This document shows, piece after piece, positions 8,524-16,397 of a stretch of 31,695 bases of DNA (position 1 is the first letter of the stretch; each line of letters begins with the position of its first letter). The notes below the pieces were generated by a model that worked only from the letters and a program-made list of their open reading frames with translations, was not told where the DNA came from and searched no databases. The stretch is from Acidimicrobiia bacterium. GTDB lineage: Bacteria > Actinomycetota > Acidimicrobiia > Acidimicrobiales > SKKL01. The stretch spans positions 1 to 31,695 of the forward strand of contig JBAYRL010000014.1 of NCBI GenBank assembly GCA_041676705.1, read 5' to 3'. A program made the position numbers and the translations under genes.

Positions 8524-9876
8524 TTAGAGGTGGTAGCTCTCTTCTTCTGCCTCGTCGGCGGCCAGCTGCGCGGCTAACAGCACTTCGGCACGGCGGGTGT
8601 ATGCTCCGCGCACAGCACCAATGAGGAAAATTGAGCCCGCCACCACTACCAAATCTTGCTCGTCGGCGAGCGTTACGGCGCGTGCCACAGCCTCAACTGG
8701 GTCGGCCACAGCTTCAACGGTAATACCCATCGACGCCGCCACTTGGGCCACCTCGGCTGCCGGACGGGCACGCGGGGTGTCGGGGGTGCACACGATCACA
8801 AGGTCGAAACTTGTAGCATCAAGCGCTTCAAACATTTCAACGGGATCTTTTTGTTCCAGAACCCCAGTGACTAAATAGCGTGAACCCATCGGTGTAAACG
8901 ATTCGGCCAAAGCTTGTGTTAATGCTTCGGCCCCGTCGGGGTTGTGAGCGGCATCTAGCAAGACTGTCGGGCTATGGGCAACCACTTCCAGGCGACCTGG
9001 CACCGAAGCATTGGCGAAGGCTTCGACCACTACCTCTTCTTCCAGGGGTCGACCGAAAAATGCTTCTACTGCTACTAGAGCCGCGGCAGCATTATCGCCC
9101 TGGTGAGCGCCATGGAGAGGAAGGAAAAGGTCTTCGTAGCGAGCACCGGGAGTACGGATAGTGAGCAACCTGCCACCCACCGCCACTCGGTTATCTTCCA
9201 CCGCATAATCGCGTCCGGTGAGCCAAGTTTGTGCTGCAGGCACTGAGGCAAAGATTTCGGCCAGATCGGGGTGCGTTTCGCCCAGCACAAAGGTGCTACC
9301 AGCCTTAACAATTCCAACTTTTTCGAGCGCGATGGCCTGACGCCACCCTTCACTGCCATCGGTGTGGTCGGCCGCCACCCTAGTAAGAACAGAAACCGGA
9401 GCGTTGACAATGTTGGTGCAGTCGTAACGGCCTAGCATCCCAACTTCTAGCACCGCAGCGTCGATGGCGATATCGGCAAACCATCTAAAAGCGGCACCGG
9501 TAAGAATCTCGAAATGCGAAGGAGGACCGTCGAGCATCGGTTCGATGGCGGCGATGGCTCCTAATGCTAAACCCAGGTCTTCGTCGGAAATAGGGTTTAG
9601 ATTCTGGCTAATACGTTCGTTAAGTCGCTCAAGATGAGGACTGGTATAAGTCCCCACGTTCAAACCGCTGGCTATAAGCAACGAGGTAGTGAGCCGGGCT
9701 GTGGAGCCCTTACCGTTGGTGCCTGTTATATGGATTGAGGGGTAGGCCTCATGCGGATCGCCCAAAAGGTAGGCAATCTGCTTCATTCGTTCCAGCGACG
9801 CACCGGCTGGACGTCCGGCGTTCGCTTCCAGATTTATGTGCTGTTCTAACCAAAACAGCGCTTCACGTAGTTCCAC
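8524..9876 (-). CDS. folC: Folylpolyglutamate synthase / dihydrofolate synthase
   Basis: Mur-ligase-like ATP-dependent enzyme that adds glutamate to dihydropteroate and/or polyglutamylates folates in the cytoplasm. 450 aa. The P-loop is at T51GTNGKGST59; the C-terminal domain has the DAAHNPDGA motif typical of FolC. Start is GTG at 9874-9876, with AGGA just upstream at suitable spacing and only 18 nt after the clpX stop, so it is co-transcribed with clpX. In Streptomyces and many actinobacteria valS lies between clpX and folC; here it is absent. Confidence 0.95.
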   Translation of the reverse strand: MELREALFWLEQHINLEANAGRPAGASLERMKQIAYLLGDPHEAYPSIHITGTNGKGSTARLTTSLLIASGLNVGTYTSPHLERLNERISQNLNPISDEDLGLALGAIAAIEPMLDGPPSHFEILTGAAFRWFADIAIDAAVLEVGMLGRYDCTNIVNAPVSVLTRVAADHTDGSEGWRQAIALEKVGIVKAGSTFVLGETHPDLAEIFASVPAAQTWLTGRDYAVEDNRVAVGGRLLTIRTPGARYEDLFLPLHGAHQGDNAAAALVAVEAFFGRPLEEEVVVEAFANASVPGRLEVVAHSPTVLLDAAHNPDGAEALTQALAESFTPMGSRYLVTGVLEQKDPVEMFEALDATSFDLVIVCTPDTPRARPAAEVAQVAASMGITVEAVADPVEAVARAVTLADEQDLVVVAGSIFLIGAVRGAYTRRAEVLLAAQLAADEAEEESYHL

Positions 9877-9894
9877 TAGATCCTGTAGCTAGAT

Positions 9895-11175
9895 TTAGGA
9901 GGCGGCGCGGCGAGGTCGATCTTGGCGAGACTTGGCGCTTCGGGGCACCAAAGTTGGGTTCACCTTTTCTTTAACCACCGCAGCGTCGATAACACAACGT
10001 TCGATGTCGTTGCGACCTGGCATGTCGTACATCACATCGAGCAGCACTTCTTCCATAATGGCCCGCAAGCCACGGGCACCAGTGCCACGGTTTAGTGCCT
10101 GCTCAGCAATGGCATCTAGCGCTTCTTCAGCGAACTCCAGCTCGACGTTTTCAAGCTCGAAGAAGCGTTGGTATTGCTTCACCAAAGCGTTCTTGGGTTC
10201 GGTTAGAATCTGCACCAAAGCTTCTTCATCAAGATTGCTTACGGGACCAATTACCGGCAGCCGCCCAACAAACTCGGGAATCAAACCAAACTTGATGAGA
10301 TCTTCTGGGAGCAACTCGGCCACCAGCGTACCGAGGTCGGAGTCGTCGCTAGAGCGCAGTTCAGCGCCAAAGCCGATACCAGATTTGCCAATGCGAGATT
10401 CAATAATCTTTTCAATTCCAGCAAAAGCCCCACCACAAATAAATAAGATATTGGTGGTGTCGATCTGGATAAATTCTTGATGGGGATGCTTACGGCCACC
10501 CTGGGGCGGTACCGCAGCCGTTGTTCCCTCGAGAATCTTTAGCAGCGCCTGCTGAACGCCTTCACCAGAAACATCACGAGTAATCGAGGGGTTTTCGCTC
10601 TTTCGGGCGACCTTATCGATTTCGTCAATGTAAATGATGCCGGTTTCAGCTCGTTTAATGTCATAATCGGCTGCTTGGATCAGCTTTAAAAGAATGTTTT
10701 CAACGTCTTCGCCTACATAGCCAGCCTCGGTTAACGCCGTGGCATCGGCAATAGCGAAGGGCACATTCAACATTCGTGCCAAGGTGCGGGCCATCTCGGT
10801 CTTCCCACAACCCGTGGGGCCAACCAACAAAATATTGGACTTCGACAGCTCTACTTGAGCTTCGACCGTGGTTTGAGCGTTGTGATGAACACGCTTGTAA
10901 TGGTTATAGACAGCTACCGAAAGAATTTTCTTAGCAAGTTCTTGACCCACAATGTACTGGTTCAAGAACTCGTAAATTTCACGCGGAATAGGAAGTTGGT
11001 CAAGCGAAAGATCAGATGTTTCGGCAGACTCTTCAGCAATTATTTCATTGCATAACTCAATACATTCATCACAAATGTAAACACCTGGGCCCGCAATTAA
11101 ACGTTTAACTTGCTTTTGAGATTTGCCGCAGAAAGAACATTTCAAAAATTCGGTTCCATCTCCGAACTTTGCCAT
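9895..11175 (-). CDS. clpX: ATP-dependent Clp protease ATPase subunit ClpX
   Basis: AAA+ unfoldase that feeds tagged proteins into ClpP. 426 aa. N-terminal zinc-binding domain with C13, C16, C35 and C38; Walker A GPTGCGKT at 119-126; pore loop GYVGED at 152-157; Walker B with D184-E185; the RKH loop (GGRKHPHQEF) and the IGF loop (GIGFG) that docks on ClpP are present. The C-terminus carries a short basic extension. Strong Shine-Dalgarno GGGGAGGTGAGG before the ATG. It follows clpP by 40 nt. Confidence 0.98.
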   Translation of the reverse strand: MAKFGDGTEFLKCSFCGKSQKQVKRLIAGPGVYICDECIELCNEIIAEESAETSDLSLDQLPIPREIYEFLNQYIVGQELAKKILSVAVYNHYKRVHHNAQTTVEAQVELSKSNILLVGPTGCGKTEMARTLARMLNVPFAIADATALTEAGYVGEDVENILLKLIQAADYDIKRAETGIIYIDEIDKVARKSENPSITRDVSGEGVQQALLKILEGTTAAVPPQGGRKHPHQEFIQIDTTNILFICGGAFAGIEKIIESRIGKSGIGFGAELRSSDDSDLGTLVAELLPEDLIKFGLIPEFVGRLPVIGPVSNLDEEALVQILTEPKNALVKQYQRFFELENVELEFAEEALDAIAEQALNRGTGARGLRAIMEEVLLDVMYDMPGRNDIERCVIDAAVVKEKVNPTLVPRSAKSRQDRPRRAAS

Positions 11176-11215
11176 AACCTCACCTCCCCTTTATCAAGCT
11201 GTCTCTACTCTAGGC

Positions 11216-11839
11216 CTAACTGGCACGGATAGGCCCAGAAAGGTCAACTCGGGTACGGGGCTCCAAGATGGCATCAATGATGCCGTAATCTTTAGCCTCG
11301 GTCGCCGTCATCACAAAGTCGCGGTCGGTGTCTTTACGAATCTGGTCCACGGTCTTGCCGGTATGCTTCGACAACACCTCTTCAAGCGCTGATTTCAGCC
11401 GCATAATTTCTTTGGCGGCTAGCTCGACATCTGAAGCCTGGCCTTGTGCACCGGAATACGGCTGGTGAATTATTACCCGTGAATGAGGCAACGCCAAGCG
11501 CTTACCTGGGGTTCCACCCGCTAGTAAAACAGCGGCGGCTGAAGCGGCCTGACCCAGACAAATGGTGTTGATGTCGGGCCGGATATAACTCATGGTGTCG
11601 TAGATAGCGAACATGGCGTTGATGTCGCCACCCGGTGAGTTGATATAAATATTGATGTCTTTTTCTGGATTCTCCGATTCCAGATGAATCAGCTGGGCAC
11701 AAACCACGTTGGCCACATCATCAGTGATTGGGAAACCCAGGAAAATAATGTTCTCACGTAGCAAGCGGCCGAACAGGCTTGAGCTGCGTTCGCCTCGGTT
11801 GGTTGTTTCCCAAATCTCAGGGTTTGGAATGTAAGTCAT
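11216..11839 (-). CDS. clpP: ATP-dependent Clp protease proteolytic subunit ClpP
   Basis: Self-compartmentalised serine protease, partner of ClpX. 207 aa. The catalytic triad S100 (GQAASAAA), H125 (IIHQP) and D174 (TDRDF) is intact, with the E. coli spacing of 25 and 49. The ATG shares one base with the stop of tig (TGATG at 11837-11841), implying translational coupling. Only one clpP is found here, whereas many actinobacteria carry adjacent clpP1 and clpP2; a second copy could be elsewhere. Confidence 0.97.
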   Translation of the reverse strand: MTYIPNPEIWETTNRGERSSSLFGRLLRENIIFLGFPITDDVANVVCAQLIHLESENPEKDINIYINSPGGDINAMFAIYDTMSYIRPDINTICLGQAASAAAVLLAGGTPGKRLALPHSRVIIHQPYSGAQGQASDVELAAKEIMRLKSALEEVLSKHTGKTVDQIRKDTDRDFVMTATEAKDYGIIDAILEPRTRVDLSGPIRAS

Positions 11840-13239
11840 CAGTCGGTGTCTTCCCCACCATCATCGGTTTCAGTGCCGTCGGATTCGTCGGCAGGATCGG
11901 CAATAAGATCATTACGATCAATCAGGTTACCGTCGCTATCGACAATCTCGACACGTTCCACCAACCAAGTCAAAGCCTTCTGCTTTAACATGTCGGCACG
12001 GATGTCAATGATTTGACCGCTTTGATCAAAACGAGTGCGCATGGCTTCAACCGTTTCACCAAGCTGCTCGGCAGCCTCAGCGAACTCTTCGTGCAGCTCG
12101 TCTTCTGTAACTTCCAGCGCTTCAGCCTTGGCCACAGCCCGCAACGCTAAATCAACGATCACTGACTGCGAAGCAGTTTCTTGCAGCTCGGCCACGAACT
12201 GGGTTTGGGGCTGTCCGGTGATAGCCAAATACTGGTCTAGGCTGATGCCTTGAGCCGAAAGACGCATAGCCAAATCTTGAATCCGCTGTTGGACCTCATT
12301 CGAGATCATGACCTCGGGCGCTTCAAAATCGATCAGCTTGGCCACGGCCTCGGCGGTACGTTCACGCAACATGGCCTCAGCTTGGTTAACGCGAGCTTCG
12401 GTTAAACGCTCGCGCACATCTTCTCGCAGCTCATCGACTGTTTCGAACTCGGAGGCCTCGGCCACCCACTCGTCGGTCAACTCGGGCAGAACCTTTTCTT
12501 GAACTTCAAGAACCGAGATTTCAAAATCGATCGGCCCGTGTGGAGGGTGACCCTCATCGTCGAACTCTGATTCGTCGTGCTCGTGGTCATCGCCCGAGAA
12601 ACTAAGCTCATCACCGGCACTGGCACCACGAAGGTTTTCGTCAACCTCGGGCACAACGGCACCTAGGCCGACCTCAAATGAGTAAGAAGACACCGTTAGG
12701 CCTTCAATCGGTTCGCCGTCGCGCGAACCTTCCATGTCGATCTTCACGAAGTCACCGTCTTTGGCAGGACGATCGACGCTGACCAACTCGCCGTACTGAT
12801 TACGCAGACGGTCTACCTGCTCATCAATTTCTTCCTCGCTGACCGTAGGCGAAGGCATTTCGACCCGAAGTGACTGATACCCAATCACCTCAACCTCGGG
12901 CCGTACCTCAACAACAGCATCGAAGCTAACCGGACCTTCTTCTTGGCCAGCGGTGATATCAATCTCGGGAGGAGCAATTGGGTCAAGCTCGGTTTGGGCT
13001 ACCGCTTCGGTGTAATAGTTGGGCACGGCTTCGCGCAGGGCCTCTTCGCGAGCGGCACCAATACCAATGCGGGCCTCTAATAGCTTCCGAGGGGCCTTGC
13101 CAGGTCGAAAGCCTGGTAAACGGACTTCACGGGCAATACGTTTAAAAGCCTCGTCTACGGCTGGTTCAAATTCGGACTCTTCCACCTCAACACTGAGACG
13201 GACTTTGTTACCCTCAAGGGTTTCGACGGATGTTTTCAC
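11839..13239 (-). CDS. tig: Trigger factor (ribosome-associated chaperone, PPIase)
   Basis: Binds at the ribosomal exit tunnel and helps nascent chains fold; has peptidyl-prolyl isomerase activity. 466 aa: N-terminal ribosome-binding domain with the signature GFRPGKAPRKLLE, FKBP-type PPIase domain (about 150-245), then the helical substrate-binding C-domain. Within the PPIase domain, residues about 214-236 form an acidic loop with four His. The C-terminus ends in an Asp/Glu/Thr tail. GTG start at 13237-13239 gives the family's usual N-terminus (MKTSVETLEG). There is no Shine-Dalgarno, but TAGAAT lies 9 nt upstream, so it may be leaderless. It heads the tig-clpP-clpX-folC unit. Confidence 0.96.
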   Translation of the reverse strand: MKTSVETLEGNKVRLSVEVEESEFEPAVDEAFKRIAREVRLPGFRPGKAPRKLLEARIGIGAAREEALREAVPNYYTEAVAQTELDPIAPPEIDITAGQEEGPVSFDAVVEVRPEVEVIGYQSLRVEMPSPTVSEEEIDEQVDRLRNQYGELVSVDRPAKDGDFVKIDMEGSRDGEPIEGLTVSSYSFEVGLGAVVPEVDENLRGASAGDELSFSGDDHEHDESEFDDEGHPPHGPIDFEISVLEVQEKVLPELTDEWVAEASEFETVDELREDVRERLTEARVNQAEAMLRERTAEAVAKLIDFEAPEVMISNEVQQRIQDLAMRLSAQGISLDQYLAITGQPQTQFVAELQETASQSVIVDLALRAVAKAEALEVTEDELHEEFAEAAEQLGETVEAMRTRFDQSGQIIDIRADMLKQKALTWLVERVEIVDSDGNLIDRNDLIADPADESDGTETDDGGEDTD

Positions 13240-13248
13240 AGTGGGGCG

Positions 13249-13254
13249 ATTCTA
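13249..13254 (-). promoter_or_regulatory. -10 element of tig (TAGAAT), leaderless candidate
   Basis: TAGAAT on the minus strand ends 9 nt before the GTG start of tig. No clear -35 hexamer is seen, but the 10-bp palindrome GTTGCGCAAC (13272-13281) covers the -35 position and could be a regulator site. Confidence 0.45.
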
Positions 13255-13271
13255 CCCATTTCAGGCACCTA

Positions 13272-13281
13272 GTTGCGCAAC
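13272..13281. promoter_or_regulatory. Palindrome GTTGCGCAAC in the tig promoter region
   Basis: A perfect 10-bp inverted repeat at the expected -35 position of the tig promoter. I do not recognise it as a known heat-shock operator (it is not CIRCE). It may be chance. The rest of the 150-nt gap between tig and tRNA-Pro contains a second palindrome, ACGGGCCCGT at 13306-13315, and no ORF. Confidence 0.25.
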
Positions 13282-13389
13282 CGCCGGTCGGGTATCGCCA
13301 AAACTACGGGCCCGTCTAACAGGCGAAAAGAAGTTCTAGCCACGGAATCCACCATTTCTGGCTAATGCGCTAGGCTCTATGAGCTGTCA

Positions 13390-13463
13390 CGGGGAGTGGC
13401 GCAGCTTGGTAGCGCACCTGCTTTGGGAGCAGGGGGTCGCAGGTTCAAATCCTGTCTCCCCGA
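13390..13463 (+). tRNA. tRNA-Pro (anticodon UGG)
   Basis: 74-nt cloverleaf. Acceptor stem CGGGGAG pairs with CTCCCCG (13456-13462), with A13463 as discriminator. Anticodon stem CCTGC (13417-13421) pairs with GCAGG (13429-13433) and the loop TTTGGGA holds TGG at 13424-13426. T arm GCAGG-TTCAAAT-CCTGT. CCA is not encoded. A possible -10 (TAGGCT, 13371-13376) lies 13 nt upstream, and a strong terminator follows. UGG reads most proline codons. Confidence 0.97.
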
Positions 13464-13488
13464 CGTTGTGAGTGTCTTAGAACATAAC

Positions 13489-13524
13489 AAACTCTTGAAC
13501 TTGTGAACGCAGGTTCAAGAGTTT
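13489..13524 (+). terminator. Intrinsic terminator after tRNA-Pro
   Basis: AAACTCTTGAAC (13489-13500) pairs perfectly with GTTCAAGAGTTT (13513-13524), a 12-bp stem with a 12-nt loop, followed by the T-rich CGTTTATT. It ends tRNA-Pro transcription 26 nt after the mature 3' end. The 3' arm and loop repeat 11 nt of the tRNA T arm. Confidence 0.85.
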
Positions 13525-13638
13525 CGTTTATTCCCCCAGGTGGGCGCGTTAGGGGCTAAATACGATCGATGCGGGAAGTGAACAAATCTCGCGATACCGT
13601 GAATCGTCGTATATCCCACACCCCCATGGAGGAAACTC

Positions 13639-14049
13639 ATGAACATTCGTCGGTTTGTAGGAATTGGCGCGGCCACGTTGGCTATGACCGCCCTACTAGT
13701 TGCTTGCGGTGATTCAGATGACAACGACTCGAGCGGCAACAACGACACCAGTACCGAAGTAGAAGACACCGTATCTTCTTCAATTAGCTTCACTGCTCAT
13801 GACATCGAGTTTGAAGAGACCGAAGTATCGGCAGATGCTGGCAAAGTTGAGGTGACCCTTAAGAACGAGGGCGCCATCGAGCACTCATGGGTGGTTGAAG
13901 ATCATGAAGCCGATCTTCGTCTGCACGTAGAAAAGACCGGCGACGAAGATGACGGAACCATCACCCTCGACTCAGGTGAGTACACCTACTACTGCGACAT
14001 TCCTGGCCACCGTGAAGCTGGCATGGAAGGCACGCTGAAAGTCAGCTAA
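13639..14049 (+). CDS. Cupredoxin-domain lipoprotein (blue copper protein)
   Basis: Predicted exported, lipid-anchored type 1 copper protein, probably a small electron carrier or copper-binding protein on the outer face of the membrane. 136 aa: signal peptide with lipobox LVAC (C23), then an Asp/Ser/Asn/Thr-rich linker (24-48) and a cupredoxin domain (about 49-136). The four type 1 ligands are recognisable: H82 (EHSW), C119 (YYCDIPGH), H124 and M129 (GMEG). Shine-Dalgarno GGAGGAAA fits the ATG. It stands alone between two tRNA genes with a hairpin downstream, so no redox partner can be read from context. Among named families it most resembles plastocyanin/sulfocyanin-like proteins. Confidence 0.9.
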   Translation: MNIRRFVGIGAATLAMTALLVACGDSDDNDSSGNNDTSTEVEDTVSSSISFTAHDIEFEETEVSADAGKVEVTLKNEGAIEHSWVVEDHEADLRLHVEKTGDEDDGTITLDSGEYTYYCDIPGHREAGMEGTLKVS

Positions 14050-14072
14050 TTAGCTAGCTGAGGAAAAATACT

Positions 14073-14122
14073 TTGGCCGTCTCGCCACTTGGTTGAAATG
14101 ACCTTGCGACAAAGACGGCCAA
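14073..14122. terminator. Bidirectional hairpin between the cupredoxin gene and tRNA-Gly
   Basis: TTGGCCGTCT (14073-14082) pairs perfectly with AGACGGCCAA (14113-14122), enclosing a 30-nt loop in which CGC/GCG may pair further. It lies between two convergent genes, 23 nt after the cupredoxin stop and 9 nt beyond the tRNA-Gly 3' end, so it can serve both. Confidence 0.7.
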
Positions 14123-14130
14123 TAATGCCG

Positions 14131-14201
14131 AGCGGGTGACCAGAATCGAACTGGCGTTGCCGACTTGGAAGGACGGTGCTCTACCACTGAGCTACACCCG
14201 C
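14131..14201 (-). tRNA. tRNA-Gly (anticodon UCC)
   Basis: 71-nt cloverleaf on the minus strand. Acceptor stem GCGGGTG pairs with CACCCGC; the discriminator is U, as usual for bacterial tRNA-Gly; CCA is not encoded. The D arm (TAGCTCAGTGGTAGAGC) and T arm (GCCAG-TTCGATT-CTGGT) are regular. The anticodon loop CTTCCAA gives UCC. The anticodon stem CCGTC/GTCGG has a U-U opposition at positions 30-40, the only flaw. A possible -10 TAACAT (revcomp of 14212-14217) lies 10 nt upstream and overlaps the start of the neighbouring gene. Confidence 0.93.
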
Positions 14202-14211
14202 GAGAGCTCTT

Positions 14212-15003
14212 ATGTTACTCATTTTAGGAAATGGGTGCATATTAGACCTTCCACACGACCACCAAAGTTGGGAAATAGTGCAGACACTCGCCTTCGGACA
14301 AGCCATTGGCCAGGGTTGGCCCCAAGTTGGCGATCTCGCCTTGGCGTTAGCGTTATCGGCACTAATTGGGCTGGAACGTGAGATCAGAGGCAAAAGCGCA
14401 GGTCTGCGAACTCACACCATTATTGGGTTTGCCTCAGCACTGATAATGCTGGTTTCAAAATATGGTTTTGGCGATGTCCTTGGCGACCACGTGGTCCTTG
14501 ACCCCTCCCGGGTGGCGGCCCAGATCGTCTCGGGGGTGGGTTTCATTGGCGGTGGCCTCATCTTTGTGCGACGCGACGCCGTGCGGGGCTTAACAACGGC
14601 GGCCTCGGTTTGGTTGACGACTGCCATTGGCATGGCCGCTGGTGCAGGTTTGCCCATTTTGGCCATTGTGACCACAGTCGGTTTTTTCCTGATCGTCTAC
14701 GGCTTGCGACCAATAGCCCGCCGTTTACCCAGCTTCGAACCTGGCACTGTGACGCTTAAAATCACCTATTTAGACGGTCGTGGTATTTTGCACGAACTCA
14801 TTCAGGAGTGCACCCACGCTGGCTGGAATGTAGCCGACCTTTCAACCGAGCGAACCACTATTGAAGCCACTTCTGCCATTCCGGTGGTGAACGTTGAAAT
14901 CGAGTTGTTGGGAAACGGTAACTACCACGAGCTCATAAGCACGATCACGAACAACAGCGGTGTTCTGTCGGTGAATGCCCTGCCATTTGAAGACGACTTC
15001 TGA
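14212..15003 (+). CDS. MgtC/SapB-family inner-membrane protein
   Basis: Membrane protein of the MgtC/SapB family, linked in other bacteria to growth in low Mg2+, acid or intracellular conditions; its biochemical role here is unknown. 263 aa: membrane region (about 40-165) with the family's LIGLEREIRGKSAGLRTHT (51-69), RVAAQIVSGVGFIGGGLIF (100-118) and RGLTTAASVW (125-134), then a C-terminal ACT-like domain (about 178-260). The first 20 residues are not typical of the family. The ATG at 14212 sits on the presumed tRNA-Gly promoter and lacks a clear Shine-Dalgarno, so the true start may be later, for example GTG at 14278. A hairpin at 15023-15040 follows. Confidence 0.88.
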   Translation: MLLILGNGCILDLPHDHQSWEIVQTLAFGQAIGQGWPQVGDLALALALSALIGLEREIRGKSAGLRTHTIIGFASALIMLVSKYGFGDVLGDHVVLDPSRVAAQIVSGVGFIGGGLIFVRRDAVRGLTTAASVWLTTAIGMAAGAGLPILAIVTTVGFFLIVYGLRPIARRLPSFEPGTVTLKITYLDGRGILHELIQECTHAGWNVADLSTERTTIEATSAIPVVNVEIELLGNGNYHELISTITNNSGVLSVNALPFEDDF

Positions 15004-15022
15004 GCAATAAATTTCGTAACAC

Positions 15023-15040
15023 GGTCGCAACAATGCGGCC
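15023..15040 (+). terminator. Weak hairpin after the mgtC-family gene
   Basis: GGTCGC (15023-15028) pairs with GCGGCC (15035-15040), including one U-G pair, across the loop AACAAT, 19 nt after the stop codon. No T-run follows. The rest of the 137-nt gap to the MFS gene presumably holds that gene's promoter, but I see no convincing hexamers. Confidence 0.4.
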
Positions 15041-15140
15041 ACGGTGAGTAAAGTAGTTCCATAGCCTGATCTTTAGAGCCTCGAACTATTCATGGGCTTA
15101 AAGCGCACACATTCACTTCCCTCACCACGACGAGACGACC

Positions 15141-16397
15141 ATGAACCGTCTTCAAAACTTCTCTAGCAGCACGTTTGCTTCGCTAAAGGTCCCCAATTTC
15201 CGACTGTTCTTTTGGGGTCAGGCCATTTCTCAAAACGGCACCTGGATGCAGCTGGTCGCCATTGACATTTTAGTTTTAGAAATGACCAACGACGGTGTAG
15301 CCGTTGGTATCGCGACCGCCGCACGCTTCGCACCAATGCTGCTGCTTGGGCCCTGGGCTGGGGTTTTAGCCGACCGAAGCGACCGTCAACGCCTATTAAT
15401 CTGGTTGAATATCGCCGGTGCCATCGTGGCGGCCGTCTTCACACTTTCGGTAGCCACAGGCGTGGCAACATTGGGCTGGGTATACGTGTTGGCAGCGGCT
15501 TCAGGTACCGTAACCGCGCTCGAAAGCCCAGCACGACGCGCCTTCGTGGTTGACCTAGTTGAAGATCGGCTCTTCACCAACGCCGTTGGCCTCAACAGTG
15601 CCATGATGACCGGTTCAAAAATTGGTGGACCGGCAGTGGCAGGCATCTTGATCACCACCATTGGTATTGCCTTGTGTTTCGCCGTCAATGCGTTGTCTTA
15701 TATTCCCCAACTTTGGCTATTCGCCCGGATGAATCGAACAGAATTCAGACCAAGCGAACGCATTGTCAAGGGCAAAGGCCAGCTACGCGAAGGCCTGCGT
15801 TACATGTGGGACCTCTCGGAGCTGCGCGTGCCGCTGCTCATGGTGACCGTTATTGGCACCCTAACTTTCAACTACTCGGTAGTCTTGCCGCTCTTCGCCA
15901 CACGAGATTTAGCCGGTGGTGCTGGCAGCTACACCACCTTGCTCTCTGCCATGAGCATAGGTTCCCTAATTGGTGCCCTAAGCATCGCCCGTCGTGTCGA
16001 TGTTGACACCAGATTCTTGGCAATGGCTTCGATTGGTTTGGGCGTCGGACAAACACTCTTGGCGTGGTCACCAAACTTGGTAGCAGCCACCGTTCTGGCG
16101 GTGCCAGCTGGTATCACCACCATGCTCGTCATGTCAGGTTCTACCACCATGGTGCAACTTCGTGCCGCGCCAGCAATGCGCGGACGGGTGCTGGCAATGC
16201 TAACCGTGGTGTTCCTGGGTAGTACGCCAGTTGGCGGCCCAATTATGGGTTATGTTGGCGAACACATGGGGGCGCGATGGGCACTACTAGTAGGAAGTGC
16301 TGGAGCTTTTGTGGCCGGGGTAGGCGCCCTAATTTCGCTATCTCGCCACGAAAATCGAGCTTTGGCACCTACCCATCAGTTAAGTGAGGCGGCTTAA
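15141..16397 (+). CDS. Major facilitator superfamily transporter (EntS-like exporter type)
   Basis: 418-aa polytopic membrane protein, probably a proton-driven drug or small-molecule exporter. The N-terminus (NFRLFFWGQAISQNGTWMQLVA) and the motif A-like loop VLADRSDRQRLL match the MFS group that includes enterobactin exporter EntS and similar efflux proteins. About 11-12 hydrophobic segments are visible, with a short charged C-terminal tail. Substrate cannot be read from the sequence. Its 3' end overlaps the convergent flavin monooxygenase gene by 18 bp. Confidence 0.88.
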   Translation: MNRLQNFSSSTFASLKVPNFRLFFWGQAISQNGTWMQLVAIDILVLEMTNDGVAVGIATAARFAPMLLLGPWAGVLADRSDRQRLLIWLNIAGAIVAAVFTLSVATGVATLGWVYVLAAASGTVTALESPARRAFVVDLVEDRLFTNAVGLNSAMMTGSKIGGPAVAGILITTIGIALCFAVNALSYIPQLWLFARMNRTEFRPSERIVKGKGQLREGLRYMWDLSELRVPLLMVTVIGTLTFNYSVVLPLFATRDLAGGAGSYTTLLSAMSIGSLIGALSIARRVDVDTRFLAMASIGLGVGQTLLAWSPNLVAATVLAVPAGITTMLVMSGSTTMVQLRAAPAMRGRVLAMLTVVFLGSTPVGGPIMGYVGEHMGARWALLVGSAGAFVAGVGALISLSRHENRALAPTHQLSEAA

